64,000 nt of DNA from Oscillatoria sp. CS-180 (GTDB lineage Bacteria > Cyanobacteriota > Cyanobacteriia > Phormidesmidales > Phormidesmidaceae), in contig NZ_JAQMUB010000063.1 of assembly GCF_028330965.1 (NCBI RefSeq), positions 25,871-89,870 of the forward strand, in the 5' to 3' direction. The notes under the pieces were generated by a model. That model was not told the DNA's origin. It ran no database searches and was given only the letters and a program-made list of their open reading frames with translations. The position numbers and the translations under genes are program-made. The stretch's first letter is position 1; each line of letters starts with the position of its first letter. Below are positions 9,193-17,666 of the stretch, piece after piece.

Positions 9193-10611
9193 TCATTGCA
9201 GAATCACCTTTTTTGAGTCGAACAACTGAGGCTGTTCATCTTCTTGATGATACCAATCCGCCCATCGCCGCAGGGGTTCGACAGGATGATTTTCCCTACG
9301 ATTACTAGGGTTTTCAAAGTCGTAGGCGTCAACAAATTCCACCAAAATTGCCTTCAACTGAGGATCAAGATCTTGAGCTGCGTCAAGCGATACCCGGGCA
9401 GCCGTCATGCTGGCACGGGCATAGGCCATTTCTGTGATCAATCGTCTGGCAGTAGGCGGAGACTGCTCATGCTCAGCAATTGTAAAGAGAATCCGGATGG
9501 CACTGTTAGCAACCCTCGGATCTGAATTGATCAGCCCAGCCGTCAGCCCTGGCTCTTCCTTGTCGAGAAAAGTGATGTACGGCGACACCTCTTTAGACGG
9601 CACCTCTCCCCAAGATCCCCAGACCAAAGCAGCTCTTTTTTGAGCATTGTATTCATGGCTAAAGGAAGGGAGAAACAGCTTGCGACTCGTGCGAAAGTCT
9701 CCGGCAGGCTCCTGGCGACAGAGAAAACCAACCAGACCTTCTGTGACATAGTGAATGGTTTCTTCAACAGCCATTCCCTGTAACAATGCTCGTCGATAAA
9801 ACCAAGGCGCGATTCGTTGAAAAAGGCCATAGTCCGAATCAATGGGAAACTTCGTCATATCATCTGGTGCCAGATAAACCAGATAGTTGGGATCAGCAGA
9901 ATTGAGCTGAGTGTACTGATTAGGTATTTTTTGAACCGTAGCGAGATCATTCCCAAAGCGATCGTCAATCGCTGTCGCCACAATGTGATCAAAATCATGC
10001 CATTCAGGAATCGAGTAAGGCACAAAGTAATCTATGAGGGGCCGATCATAATCTCCCTCTCGAACAGCTTTTCTTCCGCCGGGCTGCGTCACCACAGCAT
10101 GACGAGGAACCCGCTCTTTCGGCAAAATATCCAAGGGACAAGACCGAATAAACATGACGGTTCCAACATTTAGCAAAGCAATCCCCAGACAATTGTGTTG
10201 TAACAGAGACCAAAGAAACTGAAGTTCTTTGGGATAGGCACTTGCTAGGGGAGCAAACCTCTGGGCATCTGCTTTTGAGCACAAACGCCGACCATTGAAG
10301 TCTGTCAAAGAGGCTGCTATCTTGAGCAGTGCTTCTGCCGTTTCTTGGGAGAGATTAGGGCGAGCTTGCAATCCCTTAGGCCCGAAACTGAATAGATCAA
10401 GCGCTGAGATAGAAAACTCTTTTCTCAAGAAGGTCACAATGTTATTTCGGACCTGTTCTTTGAGCTGATAGGCAATCCGGTCAATATTAGCTGGGCTACC
10501 CATAATAGGGGACGTTTCGATATCGCTAGGAACATAGGGGTTATGCACCGATTCAAGTCTCCATATGAAACGATTACTTGACTGACACTCAAGCTTTCCC
10601 CTCGTAAACAT
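9193..10611 (-). CDS. Unknown 472-residue protein
   Basis: I do not recognise the family. It is a long soluble protein with no signal peptide or membrane span. Features seen: a basic, positively charged start; a central aromatic part with IPEWHDFDHIVATAIDDRFG and YLVYLAPDDMTKFPIDSDYG; a helical stretch with GMAVEETIHYVTEGLVGFL; and a C-terminal ending RRWADWYHQEDEQPQLFDSKK. There is no lipoxygenase or P-loop signature. The start at 10611 has no clear ribosome binding site, and an internal ATG at codon 37 (MGSPANID) is possible. It stands alone between AT-rich spacers. Confidence 0.7.
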   Translation of the reverse strand: MFTRGKLECQSSNRFIWRLESVHNPYVPSDIETSPIMGSPANIDRIAYQLKEQVRNNIVTFLRKEFSISALDLFSFGPKGLQARPNLSQETAEALLKIAASLTDFNGRRLCSKADAQRFAPLASAYPKELQFLWSLLQHNCLGIALLNVGTVMFIRSCPLDILPKERVPRHAVVTQPGGRKAVREGDYDRPLIDYFVPYSIPEWHDFDHIVATAIDDRFGNDLATVQKIPNQYTQLNSADPNYLVYLAPDDMTKFPIDSDYGLFQRIAPWFYRRALLQGMAVEETIHYVTEGLVGFLCRQEPAGDFRTSRKLFLPSFSHEYNAQKRAALVWGSWGEVPSKEVSPYITFLDKEEPGLTAGLINSDPRVANSAIRILFTIAEHEQSPPTARRLITEMAYARASMTAARVSLDAAQDLDPQLKAILVEFVDAYDFENPSNRRENHPVEPLRRWADWYHQEDEQPQLFDSKKVILQ

Positions 10612-10933
10612 ACGGAGAAACTGGTAGATCGAAAGAGAATCCTAAATTTTTCAATACAAAATTTAATCAAGAAACCTATTTTTTCAAATACAAGAAAGAA
10701 GCTTGTATCGACAACTCATTCAAAAGCTTCATATTCTTTGCAGTTCGAGCAATTTCATTGCACTTCATGAAATTACTTTTCTTGATTACAAAAAACGATC
10801 GCACTTATCAAGTAACTTATATAACGTCAAAAAAATCAGTAGAGTCGTTCAAAAGCCGCGTTTCGTTTGCGCTGTTTCTAGACACACCTAGCACCACGTC
10901 TCCCATGCCACATCCCAAACACTCGAAGGACAC
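10612..10933. other. AT-rich divergent spacer
   Basis: About 320 bases between the unknown gene (minus) and cobU (plus). It presumably holds both promoters. No riboswitch-like conserved blocks, repeat or ORF I can support. Confidence 0.4.
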
Positions 10934-11494
10934 ATGACCGAGCGCATCCTCATTACGGGCCCCACCAAGTCAGGTAAGAGTGAATGGGCAGAACAATTAG
11001 CCCTTCAGTCCACTCAGACTGTCGTTTACGTCGCCACGTCATCCGTCAATGGGGAAGACGCTGATTGGCAGGCACGCATTGAGATGCATCGACAGCGACG
11101 TCCTGACGCTTGGCGCACCTTGGAGGAGCCCATTGCGCTAGCTCAAGCTCTTCAGCAAGCCCGACCTGATGAATGCTGGCTGGTTGATTCCCTAGGCACT
11201 TGGTTAGCCAACTGTCTTGAGCTATCTGCAACCGATTGGCAGGAGACAACGGATGGCCTACTCGATGCGATCGCACGCTTTCCAGGGACGCTTATTCTGG
11301 TGGCAGAGGAAACCGGATGGGGTGTGGTTCCCGCCTACCCATTGGGGCGCACCTTTCGCGATCGCTTGGGAGTCTTGACTCGGCAGGTCGGTGCGATCGC
11401 GGATGTTACCTATTTGGTGGTCGCCGGATTCGCGATCGCCCTAAACACAATGGGGATTCCCACACTCTCTAAAGCGGATTCCCAGCCAGACTAA
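10934..11494 (+). CDS. cobU: Adenosylcobinamide kinase/guanylyltransferase
   Basis: Bifunctional CobU/CobP enzyme of cobalamin nucleotide-loop assembly: it phosphorylates adenosylcobinamide and then transfers GMP to give AdoCbi-GDP. The P-loop GPTKSGKSEWAE (residues 9-20), the histidine region IEMHRQRRPDAWRTLEEP (about 49-66), the Walker B-like WLVDSLGTWLAN (about 82-93) and EETGWGVVP (about 124-132) are all family hallmarks. Length of 186 residues is normal. ATG start with GAAGGA four bases upstream. The other cobalamin-related genes in the window lie 45 kb away (riboswitch, hupE, cobW). Confidence 0.93.
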   Translation: MTERILITGPTKSGKSEWAEQLALQSTQTVVYVATSSVNGEDADWQARIEMHRQRRPDAWRTLEEPIALAQALQQARPDECWLVDSLGTWLANCLELSATDWQETTDGLLDAIARFPGTLILVAEETGWGVVPAYPLGRTFRDRLGVLTRQVGAIADVTYLVVAGFAIALNTMGIPTLSKADSQPD

Positions 11495-11622
11495 TTATTA
11501 CAACAGTTTGCGGAGGCCCAAGGAAAGGATTACAAAAGCAGCAGCTTTTGAGCGAACCGAATAGGATCTAATTGAAGTAAAGCAGTTCATCAGCTTATAG
11601 TTGCAGGTCCTGGAAGAAATTT

Positions 11623-12036
11623 ATGGCATCCGTTCAAAAAGTTCAGTCTTATCTGGCTTATTGGTTTCAATTAGGAAAACCCGTCGTTTTTGAAAAAACG
11701 CAGGCTACCCGTTTGCCTAGCCCCGTTTTTCGAGGAGCTGATTTCAGCAACAGTTTTGAACAGTGCTGGCAGGCCATTATGCAAACACCTGACACCTGCT
11801 ACCTGAAAGGAACAGACGAAAGCATTGCAGATTTGCTTAGCGACGAATGGGATGTCAACAGCTGTGCTCGTTGCTCCATGCCCCTTCCAGAAATTGTTAG
11901 AGGCATCAAACATTCTCCATGCCCCTGTGCCGATCTCCCCTCTTGGCCTAACACCGATATCCCAGAACCGCGAGCTGGCGTTGATACCACACAGCATCTC
12001 GATGAAATTCGTCAGCGTTTGTCAGGGCGTTCATAG
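11623..12036 (+). CDS. Hypothetical cyanobacterial protein, 137 residues
   Basis: Not recognised as a named family. A soluble protein with a conserved-looking aromatic N-terminus (YLAYWFQLGKPVVF), a central CWQAIMQTPDTCYLKGTDESIADLLSDEW and a cysteine cluster CARCSMPLP...SPCPCADLPSWP that could bind a metal. ATG start with GGAAGAA upstream. It follows cobU by 128 bases on the same strand. Function unknown; the four clustered cysteines are the most informative feature. Confidence 0.7.
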   Translation: MASVQKVQSYLAYWFQLGKPVVFEKTQATRLPSPVFRGADFSNSFEQCWQAIMQTPDTCYLKGTDESIADLLSDEWDVNSCARCSMPLPEIVRGIKHSPCPCADLPSWPNTDIPEPRAGVDTTQHLDEIRQRLSGRS

Positions 12037-12075
12037 TTCGCCCCGTCGTCAAGCAAGAGAGCCGAGCATTTCCAA

Positions 12076-12141
12076 GGAGATCTCCAAGAAAGAATGACCA
12101 CTGGTAGGGTGTCATTAGCGCAGCGTAATGCACCCTAGCTG
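12076..12141 (+). repeat. Dispersed repeat family A, copy 1
   Basis: The 27-base core at 12103-12129 is identical to 26994-27020 and to the reverse complement of 43468-43494. Here the core and flank fold as TAGGGTG...CACCCTA with inner CATTA/TAATG, a REP-like hairpin. The sequence before the core (GGAGATCTCC...AAGAATGACC) is also shared in decayed form with the other copies. Confidence 0.85.
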
Positions 12142-12517
12142 GGTGGTTTCATTTTCAGAGATCTTCTAACAAGTCACAAAACGGGTGGTGTCGCCAGTCA
12201 CCCATTGTGGAGCCTTCATAAACTATCAACAGTCAACCCCGACCGGGTAACGCGACGTTAACCCGGCGGTGCGCGCTGCAAATTTTCGAACAACCAGCTC
12301 ACATTCCAATCCTATATCCCTTACAAGACAACCCATCACGGCTAGCAGGATGGGTTTCGGTATTGTCGCTATTAGGGATTTTCGTTTAGCGATCGCTCCG
12401 CAAACTCAAGCGTTGACTTTTGTTTGCTTCAGATTCGTTTGCTTCAGAATAGAGGAGGGCTATTGCAACAGCATCGAGTGATGGCCGTTGCAAGACCATG
12501 ACAACTATTAATGACCC
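12142..12517. other. Intergenic with two hairpins
   Basis: A region of about 375 bases without a credible gene. It holds two inverted repeats: 12243-12266 (CCGGGT...ACCCGG with inner AACG/CGTT) and 12330-12356 (AACCCATC/GATGGGTT). Neither is followed by a clear T run. The promoter of the following dehydrogenase gene should be here. Confidence 0.45.
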
Positions 12518-13810
12518 ATGTTCAACCTCAATCGAAAATTAGCTAAGTCCTTCCGCTGTGGTTTGATTACAGCAGGTAGTGCGATCGCGCTTCTTAGCAT
12601 CATCGGATGTACCGCTCAATCCCAGCCAGAATCCACCACTCCGTCCCAGTCCGAATCCACCACTGCGGCTCAACCTGAAGAAGAAACTGATACTCCGTCC
12701 AGTCCAACCACAACGGCCCAAGCGGACAGCACAAACGATGGGACCAATCCAGATTTCCAAAACGTCACCGTTCTGGATAACCTAGAACATCCCTGGGGTA
12801 TAGTCTGGCTGCCAGACGGCTCAATGTTGATTACAGAACGACCCGGTCGAGTTCGCATCGCCCGTGAAGACGTATTAGATCCAACGCCCATTGCAGGCGT
12901 TCCTGACCTTTTTGCAGAAAACCAAGGTGGTTTACTAGATATCGCTCTACACCCTCGTTTTGTAGAGAATCGCCTAGTCTACTTCACCTACTCCCACGGT
13001 ACCAACGACGCCAACCGTACTCGCATCGCTCGGGCAACCTTTGATGGCAGCACCTTAAACAATTGGAACGTCATCTTTGAAGTATCCCAACCCAAACCTA
13101 GGGGACAGCACTTCGGATCACGACTCGTTTGGCTGCCTGATGGAACACTGCTAGCGTCCATTGGCGACGGGGGAAATCCTCCGATTGAACTCAACGGTGA
13201 ACTGATTCGCCAGCAGGCCCAGAACATTGGCAGCCATTTCGGTAAAGTACTGCGCCTCAACGATGATGGTTCTGTCCCATCGGATAACCCATTTGTGGCC
13301 GATGCTAACGCTGAACCTGAAGTCTGGAGCTATGGACACCGCAATATCCAAGGACTCGCCTTCAATTCCCTAACCAACCAAGTCTGGGCAACCGAGCATG
13401 GTTCCCGAGGCGGGGACGAAGTCAATCGGGTTTCAGCAGGAGAAAACTACGGGTGGCCAGTAGCAACCCATAGTCGAGAATATTCCGGTGGCCTCATTTC
13501 TCCAGAACAATCACTTCCAGGCATGATCGATCCCAAAGTGATCTGGACTCCTTCGATCGCTCCCTCAGGGCTAGCTATTTATACGGGCGATCGCTTTCCC
13601 GAGTGGCAGGGTGATCTGTTCGCTGGTGGATTAGTGTCCCAAGATATTCGTCGGATTGAAATTGATGAGTCGGGCAACGTGGTAAACGAGGAGTCGATTG
13701 CAATCGGTCAGCGGGTGCGAGACGTTCGGCAAGGCCCCGATGGATTACTCTACGTGCTGACGGATGAACCCAATGGGCAACTCATCCGTCTCACTCCCAT
13801 CTCCGAATAG
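12518..13810 (+). CDS. PQQ-type aldose sugar dehydrogenase lipoprotein
   Basis: Soluble glucose/aldose dehydrogenase fold (GdhB/YliI family, six-bladed propeller) predicted to oxidise sugars with pyrroloquinoline quinone. The N-terminus is a lipoprotein signal (hydrophobic stretch then IIGC, about residue 31) followed by a Ser/Thr/Gln/Pro-rich linker to about 75. The catalytic part shows EHPWGIVWLPDGSMLITERPG, LDIALHPRF, GQHFGSRLVWLPDG, YGHRNIQGLAF and WATEHGSRGGDEVN...GENYGWP. At 430 residues the length is normal with the linker. Probably attached to the periplasmic side of a membrane. No PQQ biosynthesis genes are seen here; cofactor supply could be external. The dispersed AAACCCCAAA-type direct repeats just after the stop (13815-13870) are simple sequence. 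Confidence 0.88.
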   Translation: MFNLNRKLAKSFRCGLITAGSAIALLSIIGCTAQSQPESTTPSQSESTTAAQPEEETDTPSSPTTTAQADSTNDGTNPDFQNVTVLDNLEHPWGIVWLPDGSMLITERPGRVRIAREDVLDPTPIAGVPDLFAENQGGLLDIALHPRFVENRLVYFTYSHGTNDANRTRIARATFDGSTLNNWNVIFEVSQPKPRGQHFGSRLVWLPDGTLLASIGDGGNPPIELNGELIRQQAQNIGSHFGKVLRLNDDGSVPSDNPFVADANAEPEVWSYGHRNIQGLAFNSLTNQVWATEHGSRGGDEVNRVSAGENYGWPVATHSREYSGGLISPEQSLPGMIDPKVIWTPSIAPSGLAIYTGDRFPEWQGDLFAGGLVSQDIRRIEIDESGNVVNEESIAIGQRVRDVRQGPDGLLYVLTDEPNGQLIRLTPISE

Positions 13811-13897
13811 CCATCTCAAACCCCAAACCCCAAAACTCAAACCCCAAACCTCAAAACTCAAAACTCAAACCACCTAACTATCGCCTAAAGTTTTCTC

Positions 13898-14572
13898 ATG
13901 ACCTCCCATTCACAATCGAATCCCATGCCCCAAGACTCTACCGCCGACAGCTCATCTCCCAGTCCAGAACTCGTCGCTATTCAGCAGATGATGGGCGAAA
14001 TTGCGTCACTGCGTCAAGAAATCAGCCAGCTTGCAGCACTGCCTCAACAGGTAGAACAGCTCGAACAACGTCTGCTTATGGTGGGTGATGTCTACCGATA
14101 CGAAACCCTTCAAGAGCAGTTGGCAACGCAACAGTGGTTTGCAGCTGACAAAGAGACCGTAAAGCTTATCGCCGATATTGCCAGCGTATCTGACCTAGAA
14201 GAATTAAGCCCTCGCGACATTCGAGGCTTTTCCTGTGGCGAACTACAGGTTATTGATCGTCTCTGGACAACCTATAGCAACGGGCGTTTCGGATTTAGTG
14301 TGCAAGTACAGACCTATCAGGAGCTAGGCGGAACACTGGAAACCACCATTGGCGAAGACATCAAACTCATACAGCGATGGGGGGCAGTTCTAGGCTGGCG
14401 CGATGGCGTTAGTGAACAAAAGCCAGAAGGCGATCGCTGGCGCAAATGCGACGAATTAGAATTTTCACTCGATGCTCCCAAAGGCTGCCATCCTTCCCGA
14501 TGGTGGAATTCTCCCTACGGCTCCCGCATGACGAACTATTTTCTCAATCGTCTGATCACCTGCGAAATGTAA
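13898..14572 (+). CDS. GUN4-domain protein with N-terminal coiled coil
   Basis: Carries a GUN4 domain (about residues 70-215), the fold that binds protoporphyrin IX and Mg-protoporphyrin and stimulates Mg-chelatase in chlorophyll synthesis. Family signatures seen: LATQQWFAADKETVKLI, IRGFSCGELQVIDRLWTTYS and GRFGFSVQVQTYQ. Residues 25-65 form a heptad-like helix (MMGEIASLRQEISQLAAL, then VEQLEQRLL), so this is probably one of the GUN4-like paralogues cyanobacteria carry in addition to the true Gun4. The first 24 residues are low-complexity. It might act in tetrapyrrole sensing, but porphyrin binding cannot be judged from sequence. Position next to rhodanese and dehydrogenase genes gives no clear clue. 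Confidence 0.85.
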   Translation: MTSHSQSNPMPQDSTADSSSPSPELVAIQQMMGEIASLRQEISQLAALPQQVEQLEQRLLMVGDVYRYETLQEQLATQQWFAADKETVKLIADIASVSDLEELSPRDIRGFSCGELQVIDRLWTTYSNGRFGFSVQVQTYQELGGTLETTIGEDIKLIQRWGAVLGWRDGVSEQKPEGDRWRKCDELEFSLDAPKGCHPSRWWNSPYGSRMTNYFLNRLITCEM

Positions 14573-14655
14573 CGGCTATTCGCTGATAGTTCCTCAGTAG
14601 GTTAAAAACTGCGTTTACGCCTAATTTCTATCATCCACATTACTGCTTATCCACC

Positions 14656-14877
14656 ATGAATCCTGCCCCCAATTCATCCCCCGCACTCCAACAATTTGAT
14701 AGCTGGCTCGAACAGCAAATTAAGGATCTCAGCGTTGATGCCCTCAGTCGCGAAGCCATGACTTGCACTGCCTGCCCCCAAGTCATAGGCGACTACATTA
14801 TCGAGTATCAAGGGGAGTCCTTGCGGTTTCCAGCACCCAAAGCCTACGCCTTTCTCCGTTACGTACTCGACCAGTAG
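14656..14877 (+). CDS. Small hypothetical protein, 73 residues
   Basis: Not recognised. A small soluble protein with CTACPQVIGDYIIEYQGESLRFPAPKAYAFLRYVLDQ at its C-terminus. The two cysteines in CTAC and the regular strand-turn pattern suggest a genuine conserved small protein. It lies 83 bases after the GUN4-like gene on the same strand and may be co-transcribed with it. The opposite-strand frame here is a shadow. Confidence 0.55.
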   Translation: MNPAPNSSPALQQFDSWLEQQIKDLSVDALSREAMTCTACPQVIGDYIIEYQGESLRFPAPKAYAFLRYVLDQ

Positions 14878-14956
14878 AGGACAAATCACCCTGCCCCCAC
14901 TTCCTACTCCCCGCTCCCCTTACACCCTACTCAAGCAACCTGAAACAGGCTATAGG

Positions 14957-15280
14957 TCAATATCGAGGAACAGAAGCATCGACGTTGATTGAATAAGCAT
15001 CGATACCGCCAACCAAATTTTCAACGTGAGTAAATCCCTGCTGTTTGAGCCAAGCACACATTTGGGCCGAGCGAATGCCGTGATGACACATCACAATAGT
15101 TTCCGTTTCAACATCAAGATGCTGATGGATTTGCGTCTCCCATTCAGCAAATTGACTCAAAGGCAGGTTGATAAAGCCTGCGATTGCAGCTTTCTGTAAT
15201 TCCCAGGGTTCACGCACGTCGATGAGCTGAATCTCATCACTGCCAGTCTTTAGCTTGTCGGCGAAGGCATAGACATCCAT
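14957..15280 (-). CDS. Single-domain rhodanese-like sulfurtransferase
   Basis: One rhodanese domain, 107 residues, covering the whole protein. It starts with the typical IQLIDVREPWEL segment (about 17-28). The active-site loop is CHHGIRSAQM with the catalytic cysteine in place (about residue 65), and the end GFTHVENLVGGIDAYS is standard. It is a GlpE/PspE-like protein predicted to move sulfane sulfur; the acceptor is unknown. It converges with the 14656-14877 gene. Dispersed repeats of families C and B lie just upstream. Confidence 0.9.
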   Translation of the reverse strand: MDVYAFADKLKTGSDEIQLIDVREPWELQKAAIAGFINLPLSQFAEWETQIHQHLDVETETIVMCHHGIRSAQMCAWLKQQGFTHVENLVGGIDAYSINVDASVPRY

Positions 15281-15319
15281 GAGTCACCAAACAGTTCAGG
15301 TAAAACGAATTCTATCGAA

Positions 15320-15339
15320 CTATAGCCGTCGCCGGTTCC
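15320..15339 (-). repeat. Dispersed repeat family C, copy 1
   Basis: The 20-base motif reads GGAACCGGCGACGGCTATAG on the minus strand. It recurs with one change at 44900-44919 and in a shorter, weaker form at 51435-51452. Boundaries beyond the motif are not clear. Confidence 0.55.
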
Positions 15340-15418
15340 GTAAGGACAAAACGCAACCCATCGGGCAATGCACGAAGCATCCGGAGGCTATTGAGTGCAC
15401 AAACCTAGATGGCTCAAG

Positions 15419-15507
15419 CCATAGCGGCAGGCATTCGAGTCAAGCACACCCCATTCCCTGTTCCCTTAAGACACTGAGATGTACTTGACCAAGCTGCGCA
15501 GGGCTAT
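15419..15507 (+). repeat. Dispersed repeat family B, copy 1
   Basis: An element of about 89 bp starting CCATAGCGGCAGGCATT and ending GCGCAGGGCTATG, with a pyrimidine-rich centre (CCCCATTCCCTGTTCCC). Related copies: 24630-24716, 44296-44405 and, inverted, 51839-51921. The ends ATAGC/GCTAT are inverted, as in a non-autonomous mobile element. Confidence 0.8.
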
Positions 15508-15591
15508 GAGGACGGTTTTCATCTAGAGCTGGATGAATAGCCATTAAATTCAAACAGTCCACAGACTTCCCAGAAATCAATGGTTTATGAA

Positions 15592-16467
15592 CTACTCGCT
15601 GTACCAAAAGACGTCAGCGATCGCTCCACCCATGTCCTCAAATTCCTCAATGGGATTCAGCAGCACAGTCTGTTGAGTCAGGTCCTCTCCTAAGCGCCGT
15701 TCGACACGATCAGGAATACCGTATCCATAGATGACATGACCATTACCCGCAAGCACCACTACCTGAGTGTCTGGGTTGTCGGTTCTAAAATCAGCGATCG
15801 TCATTGCCATGGTTTCATCCCAAGTAACCTGAGCGGCAAAGAAATTATCGAAGTTGAAATTGCCGTGGCTGCCATGACTGCCGAAAGCCGCAGACACAAA
15901 TTCTTGGTAGTCCGTATTGCTGGTATCAATCTCAGAGAGAGGCGGAATGTAGCGAAAATCATCTCCCTCTAGGCTGGCAAGTCCTTCACGAGCGATCTGA
16001 CGAGTAATTTCACTAGGGGCATTCAGGGCCAACACCGGCAAACCGTTCTCCTGAGCAAAGCGTAAAAAGGGGGCATAAAACTCCCACGGAAATCCCCAGC
16101 GCTCTAAATATTGCGTCTGCTCGATTAGCTCGGCTTCCGAGATTTCTCCTGCTAGGTAGCGATCAATCGCCGGTTGAAAAGGCCGTTGAAACATTTCAAG
16201 GGCGATCGCCATATCGGGATCCTCCGCATATAGCCCCTCAATGATTTCAAGCTGAGCCGCATGGTCAGCAGCACTATCGTGCTGTTCTCCCAAATACACA
16301 ACATCCGCTGATTGCAAAACCTGAAACGCATTATCCTCAACACTACTGAGTGAAACAGGCTGCTCCAGCGCAACCCCATTATCCGCCGAGCACGCGAGCG
16401 GGCTAGTCAAAAACACCGCGCCTAGAAATGCAAAGCCAAGTCCCCATCGTCGTAGGTGTAGTGCCAT
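15592..16467 (-). CDS. ChaN-like haem-binding lipoprotein
   Basis: Member of the ChaN/DUF399 family, iron- or haem-regulated lipoproteins; one member binds two haems. The N-terminus has a signal with SPLAC lipobox (Cys about residue 26). The family signature VVYLGEQHDSAADHAAQLEII (about 55-75) contains the conserved E/H residues. Downstream, ALEMFQRPFQPAIDRYL, ERWGFPWEFYAPFLRFA and VVVLAGNGHVIYGYGIP are also typical. Length 291 is normal. Its place at the edge of the multihaem cytochrome cluster, before a thioredoxin likely used in cytochrome c assembly, suggests a haem-delivery role, but that is inference. No strong ribosome binding site precedes the ATG. Confidence 0.85.
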   Translation of the reverse strand: MALHLRRWGLGFAFLGAVFLTSPLACSADNGVALEQPVSLSSVEDNAFQVLQSADVVYLGEQHDSAADHAAQLEIIEGLYAEDPDMAIALEMFQRPFQPAIDRYLAGEISEAELIEQTQYLERWGFPWEFYAPFLRFAQENGLPVLALNAPSEITRQIAREGLASLEGDDFRYIPPLSEIDTSNTDYQEFVSAAFGSHGSHGNFNFDNFFAAQVTWDETMAMTIADFRTDNPDTQVVVLAGNGHVIYGYGIPDRVERRLGEDLTQQTVLLNPIEEFEDMGGAIADVFWYSE

Positions 16468-16831
16468 GGTTTGGTGGTAATCAAAAATCAGGTCGATTCA
16501 CTGTGCAGTGTAAAGTGAGAGCAGCCGCGATCGCCAATACTGCTGATGAAGAACTGTCACAGCTCATGAGTACTAAGGCTTGATGACTCAGCATACAAAA
16601 AACAACTGTAACGCCAATCGGAGTCGTAGAAAACTCAGCAAAGGCAACAAGCCCTTCAATAAGTTTCAGCAGGTGAAGGAAACGGTTCAAAATAGCCATC
16701 GCTGCAAACCCCTCTCAATAAAATTCCTTAGTGTTGCTGAATTCGGGGATGAGGTAGTCATAAGCCCTCTTCAAGCCTCTAGCGAGGGGACTTTCAAGCA
16801 ATGCCAGAGTAGGAATGCGACAATCGTGTCC
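16468..16831. other. Spacer between chaN-like and thioredoxin genes
   Basis: About 360 bases without a credible gene. Frames present here have no ribosome binding site or protein-like composition. It should hold the promoter of the ChaN-like gene. Confidence 0.4.
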
Positions 16832-17335
16832 CTACAAATTCCCTAACAATTCCTGAAGCCGACCCAACAAAATTGACTTAGGCACCTTCCCTACAAACGT
16901 TTCCGCGATCGCTCCGTCACCTCTCAACAACGCTAAATGAGGAACCCCTGTGACGTTGAACTGCTGAACCTGATGCCGCCACTGTGGATCATCAATATTC
17001 AGCATGACTCGGTTAAGCGCTGAGTCAAACTGCTGATGCACCGAATTCAGGGCAGGCGCCATCGCCTGACAGGTCGTGCACCAGTCCGCATAGAACTCAA
17101 TCAGAGTCGGCTTTCCATTCGTCATTGCGGTTTCCAAAGGCAACGCTTGCCTAGCACTCGCCCTTAGCATTACCAAATTAGAGACCGGAGAAAGGCTCTG
17201 AGTAACCGTCACGGAGCGGGTAATGGAAAAAGCCACGATCGCAAATAGGATGACGAGGGCGATCGCAAATTTTCCAACTCTGCTGGCTTCAAGCTGCTGG
17301 GGGCGGTTTTTAGATGAAAGCGGCTCGATTGTCAT
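16832..17335 (-). CDS. txlA: Membrane-anchored thioredoxin (TxlA/HCF164 type)
   Basis: Thioredoxin-fold protein with an N-terminal membrane anchor (about 22-45, GKFAIALVILFAIVAFSI) and the active site WCTTC (about 84-88) within LIEFYADWCTTCQAMAP. It is the cyanobacterial TxlA/plastid HCF164 type, which keeps apocytochrome CXXCH cysteines reduced on the lumenal side for haem attachment by System II (family knowledge). The ATG at 17335 was chosen because GGAGAG lies seven bases upstream; a TTG at 17356 precedes that site. Length 167 residues. Its position beside multihaem cytochromes and ResB/ResC-like proteins fits a dedicated maturation role; a cell may hold a second general TxlA elsewhere. 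Confidence 0.85.
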   Translation of the reverse strand: MTIEPLSSKNRPQQLEASRVGKFAIALVILFAIVAFSITRSVTVTQSLSPVSNLVMLRASARQALPLETAMTNGKPTLIEFYADWCTTCQAMAPALNSVHQQFDSALNRVMLNIDDPQWRHQVQQFNVTGVPHLALLRGDGAIAETFVGKVPKSILLGRLQELLGNL

Positions 17336-17532
17336 AAGAGAACTCTCCGGTATCAAAGCATCGACAAAAAAAGGAGCGACAGTACCAGAACATCGAAAGA
17401 GCGATTGCTAAACCATGCCCACAATTCCACGAAGAGGCAGTAGTCAATCTCACCGATTCTGGTTTATCCCTATAAAATTCCTGCGTAAATCTCACGGTGT
17501 TCCTGAGCTATCTGGGCCGAACTCAGTGGACT

Positions 17533-17598
17533 GATATCGCCATCTCAGATGATCTCTAGGGATGAGAAGGCTTTTTGAATCAGGTTTTCCTGGTATCC
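17533..17598 (+). repeat. Dispersed repeat family F, partial copy
   Basis: About 65 bp matching the left half of the intact element at 46852-46953: CGCCATCTCAGATGAT..., then GATGAGAAGGCTTTTTGAAT and a GGTTTTCC block. The right half and second terminal repeat are missing, so this is a decayed remnant in the spacer before the cytochrome b-like gene. Confidence 0.65.
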
Positions 17599-17666
17599 GT
17601 TTAGCGTAGACTGGGAGACCTGCTGCGCTGGCTCCTTTTCAAGAGATTGCTATTTATGGACCGACA

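Noticed and set aside
10703..10891. Plus-strand frame of 62 codons before cobU
   Set aside because: Very AT-rich spacer, no ribosome binding site; likely chance.
12269..12481. Plus-strand frame of 70 codons before the dehydrogenase
   Set aside because: Covers a hairpin and HIP1 sites, with no start signal; composition unlike a protein.
16580..16846. Plus-strand frame of 88 codons between chaN-like and txlA
   Set aside because: No ribosome binding site and it overlaps the end of txlA on the opposite strand.
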